Positions 8,366 through 18,154 of a stretch of 64,000 nt of DNA are shown here, piece by piece. The notes below the pieces were generated by a model, which made no database searches, was not told the origin of the DNA, and was given only the letters and a program-made list of their open reading frames with translations. The position numbers and the translations under genes were made by a program. Position 1 is the first letter of the stretch, and each line of letters opens with the position of its first letter. The DNA lies in assembly GCA_022837595.1 (NCBI GenBank), contig JALHFX010000003.1, positions 43,694-107,693 on the forward strand, in the 5' to 3' direction. This stretch comes from Propionibacterium sp. Its GTDB lineage: Bacteria; Actinomycetota; Actinomycetes; Propionibacteriales; Propionibacteriaceae.

Positions 8366-10912
8366 ATGGAGAGCTACAACCGAGCCAGCACCGGGATCAC
8401 CGGGCTCGATCGCATCTTCGACGGTCTTCGACTCGGCGACAATGTGGTCTGGCAGGTCGACAGTCTCTCCCAGTACCACACGCTTATCCAGCCGTTCGTC
8501 AGACGAGCCGTCGATGAAGGACGACAACTGGTCTATTTTCGATTCGGTAACCACGCCCCGCTGATTGACGACCTCGATGGCGTCGAGGTCGTCAAGTTGG
8601 ACGCCTCATTGGGTTTCGAGAGCTTTGCCTCCGCAGTTCACACGATTATCACCGAGACAGGGTTCGGCGCATTCTACGTCTTCGACCTGCTGACCTCGCT
8701 GCTCTATACCTGGCGAAGCGATCTGGCGGTCGGGAACTTCTTCAAGGTGACCTGTCCCTATCTCTTCGACCTCGACACGGTCGCCTATTTCGGGCTCATC
8801 CGCCGAGAACACACCTTCGCCACGCTGGCGATGGTCCGCGACACGACCCAACTACTGCTTGACGTCTATCTCATCGGCGGCGAGACCTACGTCCACCCGC
8901 TCAAGGTCTGGCTGCGGCACTCGCCGACGATGTTCTTCCCACACCTGGTCGATGGCGACGAAGTCCGCCCGATCACCTCCAGCGAAGCCACTGCACGTCT
9001 GTTTGCTGCGGCCTCCCACCGCGTCGATCCTCCTGATCATTGGCACCGCGTCGTGCAGCAGGGATGGACGGCCCTGGATTCCCTGGACGACACTGTGCAA
9101 CGCAGAGCTAAAGACGAGCTCATCGACATGTTCATCGGGCGTGAGGGCCGAGTGGTCGAGCTCTGCCGCCAGTATTCGACACTGGCCGATCTGTTGACCG
9201 TCGCCATGCGCGAAATCGGCACCGGCTATATCGGCGGCAAGTCGGTCGGCATGATCGTCGCCAATTCCATCCTTGACCACGACCCGGAGGCCCGGTTCAC
9301 CCGACGGATGGAACAGAACGACTCCTATTTCCTCGGCAGCGACTTGTTCTACACCTACATCATCGCCAACGGCTGGTGGAAACTTTGGGCGGAGCAGAAG
9401 AGCCATGACGGTTACTTCACTGCGGGGGCCTCCCTGAACCGCAAACTCGCGACCGGACGCTTTCCGCCCTTGGTCCGCGAGCAGTTCCTCTCCATGCTCG
9501 AGTACTTCGGTCAGTCACCAATCATCGCCCGCTCAAGTTCGCTGCTGGAAGACAACTTCGGCAACGCCTTCGCCGGAAAATACGATTCGGTATTCTGCGC
9601 CAACCAAGGCACCCCCGAAGAGCGGCTACATGCCCTCGAAGATGCCGTACGCACGGTCTATGCGTCCGCGATGAGCAGCGAAGCCCTCGAGTATCGCCGC
9701 AACCGCGGGCTCGACAGTTCGGACGAGCAGATGGCTATTTTGGTGCAGCGAGTCAGCGGCGATCACCATGCTGGGTTGTTCTTCCCGCATGCCGCCGGGG
9801 TCGGCAACTCGTCGAATCTCTACGTCTGGGATCCCGACATCGACCCGGATGCCGGCATGCTTCGCCTGGTTCTCGGTCTGGGTACCCGAGCAGTCGACAG
9901 AACACTGGCTGACCACGCAAAACTGATCACCCTCGACGATCCGACTCGCGAAATCGATACCGACGATGCGGCCCGCAATACCCAGCGTTATGTCGATGTG
10001 ATGAGCCTCGAGGACAACAAGCAGGTGACCAAGCCGTTGGCCGAAATCCGCGAGCTCGATATCAAGGCCGACTGGGATCTGTTCATCTCTACCGATCACC
10101 AGACTCTGCGGCGGTTGCGCGAGAACAACCGACCGATCAGGCAGATCCCGAAAGTGCTCGACTTCCACGGGCTGATTCGACAGACGGATTTTGCGCCGCT
10201 GATGCGTGAGATCCTCGCAAAACTCTCCGAAGCCTACGACTACCCGGTCGACATCGAATACACCGTGAACATCAACGAACGCGGTGAACCCCGAATCAAT
10301 CTGCTGCAATGCCGTCCTCTGCAGACCCGGGGGCTCGGGCAGGCAGTGGCAATGCCGGCCGAGATTGATCCCGAGCAGACGCTCTTCGAATCCAGCGGGA
10401 GTTTCATGGGTGGCAATGTTCGCCTACCCATCACCCACGTTGTCATGGTCCGTCCGGAGGCCTACCTGGCGCTCGGTCAGCAGGCTCGTTACGCGGTGGC
10501 ACGCGGCGTGGGTGTACTGAATAAACTCCTCGCTCCGGACTCATTCATGATCATGGCCCCCGGACGATGGGGAACCACATCCCCTTCGTTGGGTATCCCG
10601 GTGCATTTCACCGAGATCAGTAATGCGGCCGCGATGGTGGAATTCACCTATCCGGCCGGCGGTTTCCTGCCCGAGCTGAGTCAAGGCAGCCATTTCTTCC
10701 AGGATCTGGTGGAATCGGGCATTTTCTATGTAGCGATCTTCGATCAGCGTCCCGAGGTGGCGTTCAAACCCGAGCTCGCGACCGACCGGCCAAACCTGTT
10801 GTCCGAGCTGGTGCCCGATCTGGCGGGCCTGTCGAATGTGCTGCATCTGGCGCAGTTCGATGAGCTTGTGCTCTATTCCGATATCGCCTCGCAACGAGTC
10901 ATCTGTTGTTGA
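8366..10912 (+). CDS. KaiC-like/PEP-synthase N-domain fusion protein
   Basis: The 848-residue protein has three parts. Residues 1-220 resemble a KaiC/RecA-type fold (TGITGLDRIFDG opening, later FYVFDLLTSLL), but the Walker A loop is missing: the position reads GDNVVWQVDSLSQYH. Residues 290-650 match the PEP/pyruvate-binding, ATP-grasp part of PEP synthase and pyruvate phosphate dikinase (IIARSSSLLEDNFGNAFAGK, QRVSGDHHAG, LLQCRPLQTRG). The C-terminus holds PGRWGTTSPSLGIPV and a SQGSHFFQDL motif. The swivelling phosphohistidine domain and the PEP-binding barrel are absent, so a full dikinase reaction is not expected. A terminator follows, and an RNA-like element precedes it. The true function is unknown. 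Confidence 0.75.
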   Translation: MESYNRASTGITGLDRIFDGLRLGDNVVWQVDSLSQYHTLIQPFVRRAVDEGRQLVYFRFGNHAPLIDDLDGVEVVKLDASLGFESFASAVHTIITETGFGAFYVFDLLTSLLYTWRSDLAVGNFFKVTCPYLFDLDTVAYFGLIRREHTFATLAMVRDTTQLLLDVYLIGGETYVHPLKVWLRHSPTMFFPHLVDGDEVRPITSSEATARLFAAASHRVDPPDHWHRVVQQGWTALDSLDDTVQRRAKDELIDMFIGREGRVVELCRQYSTLADLLTVAMREIGTGYIGGKSVGMIVANSILDHDPEARFTRRMEQNDSYFLGSDLFYTYIIANGWWKLWAEQKSHDGYFTAGASLNRKLATGRFPPLVREQFLSMLEYFGQSPIIARSSSLLEDNFGNAFAGKYDSVFCANQGTPEERLHALEDAVRTVYASAMSSEALEYRRNRGLDSSDEQMAILVQRVSGDHHAGLFFPHAAGVGNSSNLYVWDPDIDPDAGMLRLVLGLGTRAVDRTLADHAKLITLDDPTREIDTDDAARNTQRYVDVMSLEDNKQVTKPLAEIRELDIKADWDLFISTDHQTLRRLRENNRPIRQIPKVLDFHGLIRQTDFAPLMREILAKLSEAYDYPVDIEYTVNINERGEPRINLLQCRPLQTRGLGQAVAMPAEIDPEQTLFESSGSFMGGNVRLPITHVVMVRPEAYLALGQQARYAVARGVGVLNKLLAPDSFMIMAPGRWGTTSPSLGIPVHFTEISNAAAMVEFTYPAGGFLPELSQGSHFFQDLVESGIFYVAIFDQRPEVAFKPELATDRPNLLSELVPDLAGLSNVLHLAQFDELVLYSDIASQRVICC

Positions 10913-10936
10913 GCGATCACTCAAGGTCTCCAGATG

Positions 10937-10971
10937 ATCGGGCTAGGACGCACGATGCGACCTAGCCCGGT
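10937..10971 (+). terminator. terminator after the PEP-synthase-like gene
   Basis: CGGGCTAGG at 10939-10947 pairs with CCTAGCCCG at 10961-10969, with two further outer pairs and a short TTT after the stem. It lies 25 nt past the stop and separates this gene from pta. Confidence 0.65.
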
Positions 10972-11006
10972 TTCGCAAAGCGAGAGAATCATGCAACCCC
11001 GCACGG

Positions 11007-13097
11007 ATGACTAATGAAACGTCGTATCTTCGTTACGTGACCAACAAAAGCGTATATGTTACATCTCCCGATGGGTTAGGTGGCAAGAGCGCCATCGCCC
11101 TGTGCCTTATTGAGGCTCTTTCTCGACAGATGGATTCGGTCGGTGTCTTCCGTCCGATGGTCCGCGACGACAACGACGGTGTTGCCAAGGCTCTACTAGC
11201 TCATTCGGGCATCGATCAGACCTACGACGAGACCATCGGTGTGTTCACTGATGCCGCCATGGATGATCCGGAAGCCGCCCTCAGCGAGATCATCTCGAAG
11301 TACGGTGCCCTGCAGGACCGGTTCGACACCGTCGTCGTGGTCGGCAGCGACTATATCGGTGCAGCGTCTCCGACCGAGCTGGCGTTCAACGCTCGTGTCG
11401 CAGCAAACCTGAACGCACCTGTTCTGCTGGTGGTGACCGGACGCGATCGCACGCCCCAGGAGGTAGCGGCATCGGTAGAGCATGCCGCAAAGCAGTTCGA
11501 GGACATGCACAATCACGTCATCGGTGTAATCGCCAACCGCAGCAATCCCGATGAGATCGACGAGGTGCGCGCCGAATTGAAAACCCTGAATCTCGGGTTC
11601 ACGGCGGCGCTGCCGGAGAACCGGCTACTCCGTGCACCTAGCGTGCGGGCACAGTTTGAGGCGCTCGGTGCGAAGTTCCTGATGGGTGACGAATCGGCGC
11701 TCGAGCGCGAATCGTTGAGCACTGTCGTGGCCGGGATGACCCTGCCCAATGTGCTGACGCGGCTCGAACCCGAATGCTCAGTCGTGGCGGCCTCTGACCG
11801 TAGTGATCTCCTGCCAGGGTTGTTGGCCGCACACAGCTCGCAGCTTTTCCCCAGGCTCTCCGCGGTTTTCCTGACCGGTGGTTACCCGATGCCGGATTCT
11901 ATCCAGCAGTTGCTCGAAAGTTCGAAGGTTCAGGTGCCGATCGGTCTCGTTGATCGTGGCACTTTCTGGAGTGCATCGAAGCTTCATGATCTCAAAGGCT
12001 CGGTGATGAGTTCACCGCGCAAACACGCCGAAGCTCTTCGGCTCTTCCACGAGAATGTGGACGAAGAAGCTCTGCTGAACGCGCTCGATGTGCGCCCCAC
12101 AGCTTTGCGCACTCCGCGCATGTTCGAATACCAGATCATGCAGAAGGCCCGCAGCAACAAGAAGACGATCGTGCTTCCGGAATCGGAAGATCCACGCATC
12201 CTAGAGGCGACGTCCATCCTGTTGCGTCGTGGTGTGGCCAATCTCATCCTGCTTGGTGAGGAAGAGAAGACCCGCGCAAACGCCACGGCACTGGGCTTCG
12301 ACATTACTGGCGCCAAGATTCAGTCAATGCACGACCCGGAGCTGGCCGAGGAGTTCGCCACGAAGTATGCCGAGCTGCGCGCGAAGAAAGGCGTCACGAT
12401 CGAGCAGGCTCGCGAGAAGATGATCGATCCGTCCTACTTCGGCACGATGATGGTCTACCTCGGTATGGCCGACGGAATGGTCTCGGGTGCCACCCACACC
12501 ACCGCGAACACGATTCGTCCAGCGCTCGAGTTCATCAAAACCAAGCCGGGCGTCAAGGTCGTTTCGGGTGCCTTCTTGATGTGTATGCCCGATCAGGTGT
12601 TGATCTTCGCCGACTGCGCGGTCAACCCGAACCCGAACCCCGACCAGCTCGCCAGCATCGCGATCAGTTCCGCGGCCACCGCGAAGGCATTCGACATCGA
12701 ACCACGTGTCGCGATGCTGTCCTATTCGACTGGGACATCGGGTTTTGGAGCAGATGTCGAGGCGGTGGCCACTGCTACCGAGATCGTCAAGCAGACGGAT
12801 CCGGACTTCGCCGTCGCCGGGCCGATCCAGTTCGATGCCGCGATGGATCCGTCGGTCGGTAAATCGAAGATGCCGGGCTCGCAGGTAGCAGGTCAGGCGA
12901 CCGTCTTCATCTTCCCCGACCTGAACACCGGCAACAACACGTACAAGGCGGTGCAGCGCACGGCAGGGGCGATTGCGGTCGGCCCGATGCTGCAGGGCCT
13001 GAACAAGCCGGTCAACGATCTGTCACGTGGTGCCCTCGTGGCTGACATCGTCAACACGGTAGCCATCACGGCGATCCAAGCCCAGACGGGTATCTGA
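11007..13097 (+). CDS. pta: phosphate acetyltransferase, long BioD/DRTGG type
   Basis: This enzyme interconverts acetyl-CoA and acetyl phosphate. Of the 696 residues, 1-230 form a BioD-like P-loop-fold domain (YVTSPDGLGGKSAIALCLIEAL), 230-365 a DRTGG-type domain, and about 370-696 the catalytic PTA domain (MFEYQIMQKARSNKKTIVLPE, then SGATHTTANTIRPAL). The N-terminal parts regulate the enzyme allosterically in enterobacteria. A GTG at 11037 is an alternative start that would trim ten residues; neither has a strong ribosome binding site. ackA lies downstream but a hairpin stands between them. Confidence 0.94.
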   Translation: MTNETSYLRYVTNKSVYVTSPDGLGGKSAIALCLIEALSRQMDSVGVFRPMVRDDNDGVAKALLAHSGIDQTYDETIGVFTDAAMDDPEAALSEIISKYGALQDRFDTVVVVGSDYIGAASPTELAFNARVAANLNAPVLLVVTGRDRTPQEVAASVEHAAKQFEDMHNHVIGVIANRSNPDEIDEVRAELKTLNLGFTAALPENRLLRAPSVRAQFEALGAKFLMGDESALERESLSTVVAGMTLPNVLTRLEPECSVVAASDRSDLLPGLLAAHSSQLFPRLSAVFLTGGYPMPDSIQQLLESSKVQVPIGLVDRGTFWSASKLHDLKGSVMSSPRKHAEALRLFHENVDEEALLNALDVRPTALRTPRMFEYQIMQKARSNKKTIVLPESEDPRILEATSILLRRGVANLILLGEEEKTRANATALGFDITGAKIQSMHDPELAEEFATKYAELRAKKGVTIEQAREKMIDPSYFGTMMVYLGMADGMVSGATHTTANTIRPALEFIKTKPGVKVVSGAFLMCMPDQVLIFADCAVNPNPNPDQLASIAISSAATAKAFDIEPRVAMLSYSTGTSGFGADVEAVATATEIVKQTDPDFAVAGPIQFDAAMDPSVGKSKMPGSQVAGQATVFIFPDLNTGNNTYKAVQRTAGAIAVGPMLQGLNKPVNDLSRGALVADIVNTVAITAIQAQTGI

Positions 13098-13109
13098 TCG
13101 GACGAGCAG

Positions 13110-13142
13110 GGTGGCGTGGCGCATTCCGAGCGCCCCGCCACC
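13110..13142 (+). terminator. hairpin between pta and ackA
   Basis: GGTGGCG (13110-13116) pairs with CGCCACC (13136-13142), and GCGC with GCGC inside, leaving a 2/2 bulge and a 7-nt loop. It sits 13 nt after the pta stop. It could end or attenuate pta transcription ahead of ackA. Confidence 0.5.
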
Positions 13143-13262
13143 TCGTTGGCCGCGGGTCGAGAGACCGTGAGTGACGGGCAACCGGCCCACGCCAGCGTCA
13201 ACCACGCCCGGGCGGTAAAGTGAGATCGCGTCGCATGTCATAGCAAGGGAGCCCACACCATC

Positions 13263-14453
13263 ATGTCCAAACCGATCCTCGTCCTCAACTGTGGATCAAG
13301 CTCGATCAAGTACCAGATGATTGATGCAGAAAGCGAGGAGCTGCTTGCCATCGGCATCGTCCAGCGCATCGCCACCGGCACCACCGGCACCGTTGACCAC
13401 GAAGTGTTGACCGGCGAAGTAGGTGAGTATCACGTCGACCAGCTTCTTGACGATCACGAAACCGCACTCGCCACAGTCTTCACACTCTTCAACGAGCACG
13501 GTCCCGACCTTGGCTCCACTTTCGCCGTGGCACACCGCACGGTGCATGGCGGTGACAAATTCGCCGACCCCACCCTGATCACCGACGAAGTCGTCGAGAC
13601 CCTGCGGGAGCTCTCCCCGCTGGCCCCGCTGCATAATCCGGCTGGTATCTCCGGAATCCAGGCGGCCCGCAAGCTGCTACCTGATATCCCGCATGTCGGC
13701 ATCTTCGACACCGCTTTCTTCGCTCGGTTACCAGCTGAGGCCTACACCTATGCGATCGACACCGAGCTGGCCAAGCGGCACCGTATCCGCAAGTACGGCT
13801 TCCATGGCACTTCGCATCGTTTCGTCAGCCGGCAGGTCGCCAGGATGCTCAAACGTGACGATCTCAAGCAAATCGTTTGTCACCTGGGTAACGGTGCGTC
13901 AGTGTCGGCGGTCGATTCGGGACGGGCGATCGAAACCTCCATGGGCCTCACCCCGCTCGCCGGTTTGGTGATGGGCACCCGCTCGGGTGATATCGATCCC
14001 GGCATCGTCGGTTATCTGAACCGCGAGCTCGATATGACCTCTGGGGATATCGATGAGGAGCTCAACAAGCGCTCCGGGATGCTCGGGCTCACCGGGCACA
14101 CCGATATGCGCGATGTCGAGGCGGCGATCAACGCGGGTAACGACCAGGCTCGCCTCGGTATGGACGTCTACATTCATCGTCTGGTCTTCTACATCGGCGG
14201 CTATGCTGCACTGCTTGGTGGACTGGACGCGCTCACCTTCACCGCCGGTGTGGGAGAGAACGCAGCGCTGGTGCGCTCGGAGGTTTGCTCGCGACTGAGC
14301 GGTTTTGGCGTCAAACTCGACGAGCAGGCCAACGCCGAACGCAGCAAGCAGGCCCGCATCATCTCGACAGCAGACTCCGCGGTGAGCGTGTTGGTGGTTC
14401 CCACCAATGAGGAGCTCTCGATGGCACGTCAGACCGTCGAGCTGCTTGGCTGA
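13263..14453 (+). CDS. ackA: acetate kinase
   Basis: This enzyme makes ATP and acetate from acetyl phosphate, or the reverse. The 396-residue protein carries all ASKHA-family motifs: VLNCGSSSIKYQM at the start, AHRTVHGGD, the FDTAFFARLP region, GFHGTSH, CHLGNGASVSA, MGTRSGDIDPGI and FTAGVGENA. It completes the Pta-AckA route to acetate that supports substrate-level phosphorylation during fermentation. The ATG follows AAGGGAG about 10 nt upstream. The 165-nt gap from pta with a hairpin suggests its own promoter. Confidence 0.96.
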   Translation: MSKPILVLNCGSSSIKYQMIDAESEELLAIGIVQRIATGTTGTVDHEVLTGEVGEYHVDQLLDDHETALATVFTLFNEHGPDLGSTFAVAHRTVHGGDKFADPTLITDEVVETLRELSPLAPLHNPAGISGIQAARKLLPDIPHVGIFDTAFFARLPAEAYTYAIDTELAKRHRIRKYGFHGTSHRFVSRQVARMLKRDDLKQIVCHLGNGASVSAVDSGRAIETSMGLTPLAGLVMGTRSGDIDPGIVGYLNRELDMTSGDIDEELNKRSGMLGLTGHTDMRDVEAAINAGNDQARLGMDVYIHRLVFYIGGYAALLGGLDALTFTAGVGENAALVRSEVCSRLSGFGVKLDEQANAERSKQARIISTADSAVSVLVVPTNEELSMARQTVELLG

Positions 14454-14474
14454 GCCGGACTGGGGTAAGCAGAA

Positions 14475-14508
14475 GGCTGCGCCGACCATTCAATTGGACG
14501 GCGCAGCC
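14475..14508 (+). terminator. terminator hairpin after ackA
   Basis: A perfect 10-bp inverted repeat, GGCTGCGCCG at 14475-14484 and CGGCGCAGCC at 14499-14508, encloses a 14-nt loop and lies 21 nt past the ackA stop. It has no clear T-tract. Confidence 0.6.
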
Positions 14509-14524
14509 CGCTAGATTGGACGAC

Positions 14525-15301
14525 ATGGCGACTGCATTGGTCACGGGGGGCACCTCGGGCATCGGAAAGGCCTTCGCGACCGAGCTTGCCGAACGCGGAT
14601 ACGACCTCGTCTTGGTGGCGCGGGATGAATCCCGGCTCGCTCAGATCGCGGTCGAAATGCGCGAGCAGTTCGGTGTTGCGGTGGAGACGCTGCGTGCCGA
14701 TCTGGCGGTGCGCAACGATCTTGATCCGATCATCGGCAGACTGACTGATCCACAGCGTCCGATCGAGGTGTTGGTCAACAATGCTGGATTTGGTTTGAAC
14801 GCTTCCCTATTGGACGACGACGTCGCGATCCAAGAACGTGCGATGGCTGTCATGTGCACTGCGGTGCTCATCCTCGGCGGAGCCGCTGGGCGCGCCATGA
14901 AGGCTCGCGGACAAGGTGTGATCGTCAATGTCTCGTCGGTCTCCGCGTGGATCGTCAAGGGCAACTATTCGGCCATCAAACGTTGGGTGCTCACCTATAC
15001 CCAGGCTCTAGCGCTCGAGCTCGAGGGCACCGGAGTACAAGCCGCTGCGGTCTGCCCAGGCTGGGTGAAAACCGAGCTGCACGAGCGCGCGGGTGTTGCT
15101 CGTCCTAACCTGCCAGGGTGGGCGTGGGTGGATGCCTCCGAGGTCGCCCGGTGCGCATTGGACGGCGCGGCAGCCGGTAAGGTGATAACCATCCCCACCC
15201 GCAAGTGGCGTGCGGCAGTCTGGTTCCTGGAGCACAGCCCCAAAGCACTATCCCGCGCGATCTCCAGCAAGATCACCAAGTCGAGGAGGTCTGATGGCTA
15301 A
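14525..15301 (+). CDS. short-chain dehydrogenase/reductase
   Basis: The 258-residue protein has the classical SDR motifs: the cofactor site GGTSGIGKAF at the N-terminus, NNAGFG near residue 85, the catalytic serine in NVSSVSA and the catalytic pair in YSAIK (about residue 150). The Arg after the first strand (ARDESR) suggests NADP preference. The substrate is unknown, although the C-terminal extension and the following acyltransferase gene make a lipid substrate plausible. The ATG at 14525 is favoured over a TTG three codons upstream. Its stop overlaps the plsC-like start by 8 nt. Confidence 0.85.
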   Translation: MATALVTGGTSGIGKAFATELAERGYDLVLVARDESRLAQIAVEMREQFGVAVETLRADLAVRNDLDPIIGRLTDPQRPIEVLVNNAGFGLNASLLDDDVAIQERAMAVMCTAVLILGGAAGRAMKARGQGVIVNVSSVSAWIVKGNYSAIKRWVLTYTQALALELEGTGVQAAAVCPGWVKTELHERAGVARPNLPGWAWVDASEVARCALDGAAAGKVITIPTRKWRAAVWFLEHSPKALSRAISSKITKSRRSDG

Positions 15302-16052
15302 GCTCGGCAGCGGCAAGAAACGCTTCAGTAACCCGCTCCAGATAGCAGCCAGCACTGCCGCGCAACAGTTGCTGATGAAACCGGCGGTTTGGAGCATACT
15401 CAACGTTCACGTGCACGGTGTGGAAAACCTGGACGGGGTCGAAGAACCGTTCATCGTGATCGCGAACCATTCCTCGCATTTCGATGCACCGCTGGCGATC
15501 GGAGCGTTACCGACCCGGCTCAGTAAGAGGCTGGCGACCGGGGCGGCCGCGGACACCTTCTTCACCACGCGGCGCAGCACTATCGCCATCGAACTGTTCA
15601 TGAATGCCTACCCGGTCAACCGCGGCGCAACCCGTGACTATCGGGGCATGTCGAAACAACTGCTCGCCGAGGGTGTCCCGCTCTTCGTCTTCCCCGAGGG
15701 AACCAGGTCCCGCAGCGGCGGCATGGGTCCTTTCGCCCCGGGTGTAGCTGCGCTGGCAATCTCGTTCAACTGTCAGATCGTTCCGATGGCCATCGTCGGC
15801 TCCGCTGCCGCCTGGCCGGCCAAAGAGAAACGTTGGCGCGGCGGGCGACCGGACGTCCACGTGGTCTTCGGCTTGCCGATGCGCCCGCGTCCCGGTGAGA
15901 TCGCTCATGAGCTCAACGAACGGATGCGCCGCAAAGTGATCGAGATGCATGATTCCACCGCCACCGCCTACGGCTTTCCCACCCAGGCTGAGATGCTGCA
16001 CCGTGCCGCCATCGACAAGGCTCCGAGCAAACCCAAGGACGACCAGCCCTGA
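15294..16052 (+). CDS. PlsC-family 1-acylglycerol-3-phosphate acyltransferase
   Basis: The 252-residue protein has the acyltransferase catalytic box NHSSHFD (HX4D, about residue 60) and the glycerophosphate-binding box FPEGTRSRSG (about residue 137). Such enzymes transfer acyl groups to lysophosphatidate or related glycerolipids at the membrane. A strong GAGGAGG ribosome binding site lies inside the end of the SDR gene, so the two are translationally coupled and probably act on related lipid substrates. The exact acceptor is not readable. Confidence 0.87.
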   Translation: MAKLGSGKKRFSNPLQIAASTAAQQLLMKPAVWSILNVHVHGVENLDGVEEPFIVIANHSSHFDAPLAIGALPTRLSKRLATGAAADTFFTTRRSTIAIELFMNAYPVNRGATRDYRGMSKQLLAEGVPLFVFPEGTRSRSGGMGPFAPGVAALAISFNCQIVPMAIVGSAAAWPAKEKRWRGGRPDVHVVFGLPMRPRPGEIAHELNERMRRKVIEMHDSTATAYGFPTQAEMLHRAAIDKAPSKPKDDQP

Positions 16053-16109
16053 AGGTCGCTTCAGGCGAGGCGGCAGGCAATCCTCAGACAGGGCCGGTAG
16101 GCTCGACGG

Positions 16110-18002
16110 GTGAGTGATTGTAACCTCGGTGTGGCCGCAGTGGTCGTGACCTTCAACCGCCTGGGACTGTTGCAGCGGCTGCTCACCCGCCTGCGTAGCC
16201 TGGACGCGCTGGATGTCATCCTGGTGGTCGATAACGCCTCGACCGACGGCACGAGTGCATGGTTGGCCGAGACTGCTTCAGCTGATAGCAAGGTGCGGTT
16301 CAAGACCCTTGAGACGAATGCCGGCGGTGCCGGGGGTTTCCAAGCTGGTCTTCAATGGGCGTACGATCTCGGAGCCGAGCTTGCCTGGTTGATGGACGAT
16401 GACGGACTGCCGACGCCGGAGTGCCTCGACCAGTTGCTGGCCTACCAGGGCCGATTCGACTTCTGGGGCCCGGCGGTCTTGGCTGAGCAGCGCCCCGACG
16501 AACTCTGCTTCCCGATCCGCCGGCCAGGCACCACCAACGTGTTGCGCACCCTTGATGATCTGCAGGAGGCGCAACGCGACGGCATCGTCCCCGACGTTGT
16601 CATCCCGTTCAACGGGGTGCTGGTCACCCGCGAACTGGTTGAGCGAATCGGTACCGTTCGCGCCGAGTTCTTCATCTGGGGTGACGATGTCGAATACCTC
16701 TGGCGGGCTCGCCAGGCCGGTGCCCGGGTAGCGACCATCGTTGATGCGCACTTCCTGCATCCGGCAACCGACGATCTGGGCACCGAGATGATCTTCGGAC
16801 TCACCACCTATAATCACTCGCCAAGTGACCTCAAGCATTACTGCATGGCCCGCAACAACACCGTCAACCTGATGACTCATCACGGCCTGATGCACGCGGC
16901 GGCATTCTGGGCGAAGACGGCGTGGTTCTACACTTTCGTGAAGCCCAGCCCGCATCGGCTGAAGCTGTCGGCCGAGGCGATCACGGCCGGGCTGCGTGGC
17001 GACTTCACCGGTCATCGTCGATTTTTGACCCCGACACCCGATCTTGCGGCAGTGGCCGTCACGCCGGTCGAGTCCGCTCCTGGTCCGGCTTCGCGCGACG
17101 AACGGGTTGCCGTGGTCATCGTCACCTATGAGCGAGCCGAGTTACTCGGGAAGCTGTTGCACGCGCTGGCCGCGCAAACACGTCCGGCGGACGCCATCTT
17201 TGTGATCGACAACTCGGGTGACGAACCGACCGCCAGAGTTCTGGAGGCTCACAGTGATCTGCCGCTGGTCGTCGATCATGTCGGTGAGAATATCGGCGGT
17301 TCGGGTGGTTTCCATAGAGGGTTGAAGGCCGCCTACCATGCGGGTTTCGACCGTATCTGGCTGATGGACGATGATGTGCGTCCGGCGCCGTGGGCACTGC
17401 GAGCACTGCTGGCCGATGGCGGCAAGGTGCTGGCCTGTGTCCGCGAAGACCGGCACGGCAATCTGGTCGAGAAGGCCGCCATTCGCTTCGATCTGACCAA
17501 TCCTTTGAAACTGCTGCCCAAAACCGCGATGGTCGAGGATGTCTTCCCCGATCGGGAATCGATGCCGGCCCGGGTGCGCATCGAGAATGCCGCTTTCGAG
17601 GGTTTCATGGTGCACCGCGACGTGGTCAGCGAGATCGGCTATCCCGATCCGAGCTACTTCATCTTCTATGACGACTGCGACTACGTCATCCGTGCTCAGC
17701 GCGCCGGCCATGACGCATACGCCGTGCGGGACGCCTTGATGCGCAGACATTTCGACTTCGTTCAGTCGAACGATCTGGCCAGCTGGAAGGGCTACTTCAT
17801 GTACCGCAATCTTTTCGTGGTGCATTTGCGTTATGGGACGAACCTGCTCGTCAAGCTCAAGCCGCTCGTCCTGACAGCCGGAATCGTGGCACTCTCGCCG
17901 CTGCGCGGTGGTCTACAAGAGGCAAAGAATGCCCTCAATGGACTCAAGGATTGCTTCGGGATGCGCAAGCTTGATCCGCGGGCGTTACCGGACGATCGGT
18001 AA
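16110..18002 (+). CDS. tandem two-domain family 2 glycosyltransferase, GlfT-like
   Basis: The 630-residue protein consists of two complete GT-A domains in tandem. Each has a VVxVTFNR/VIVTYER start, a GGAGGF or GGSGGF donor loop, a DDD triad (residues 96-98 and 420-422) and a downstream acidic motif (GDDVEYLWRARQAG and YDDCDYVIRAQRAG). These features match the galactofuranosyltransferase-like GT2 group. Duplication and fusion of one ancestral domain is likely. The start is GTG. It lies near the glf-glfT2-ABC exporter operon on the opposite strand, which supports a role in Galf-containing wall glycan assembly, for example priming of the chain. The acceptor is unknown. Confidence 0.82.
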   Translation: MSDCNLGVAAVVVTFNRLGLLQRLLTRLRSLDALDVILVVDNASTDGTSAWLAETASADSKVRFKTLETNAGGAGGFQAGLQWAYDLGAELAWLMDDDGLPTPECLDQLLAYQGRFDFWGPAVLAEQRPDELCFPIRRPGTTNVLRTLDDLQEAQRDGIVPDVVIPFNGVLVTRELVERIGTVRAEFFIWGDDVEYLWRARQAGARVATIVDAHFLHPATDDLGTEMIFGLTTYNHSPSDLKHYCMARNNTVNLMTHHGLMHAAAFWAKTAWFYTFVKPSPHRLKLSAEAITAGLRGDFTGHRRFLTPTPDLAAVAVTPVESAPGPASRDERVAVVIVTYERAELLGKLLHALAAQTRPADAIFVIDNSGDEPTARVLEAHSDLPLVVDHVGENIGGSGGFHRGLKAAYHAGFDRIWLMDDDVRPAPWALRALLADGGKVLACVREDRHGNLVEKAAIRFDLTNPLKLLPKTAMVEDVFPDRESMPARVRIENAAFEGFMVHRDVVSEIGYPDPSYFIFYDDCDYVIRAQRAGHDAYAVRDALMRRHFDFVQSNDLASWKGYFMYRNLFVVHLRYGTNLLVKLKPLVLTAGIVALSPLRGGLQEAKNALNGLKDCFGMRKLDPRALPDDR

Positions 18003-18116
18003 GTCACCCTGGCGAATCAACGCTGAGGGTACGAAGCCCAGGAGATCGGCCGCCGGTGACGAGCCCCCTGTAATTCGATCGCGACGTCCGGCAGCCCTTC
18101 TTCACCCAAGTATTCA

Positions 18117-18138
18117 TACAGATGAACGATTATCTGTA
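18117..18138. terminator. possible bidirectional hairpin between convergent genes
   Basis: TACAGAT (18117-18123) and ATCTGTA (18132-18138) form a 7-bp, AT-rich stem with an 8-nt loop between the convergent glycosyltransferase and amidase genes. It is weak and only position supports it. Confidence 0.3.
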
Positions 18139-18154
18139 GACCAAGCGCCCCCGG

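Noticed and set aside
13171..13190. A third copy of the GTGACGGGCAAC hairpin core upstream of ackA
   Set aside because: The right half matches but the left arm is not complementary, and the outer stem is missing.
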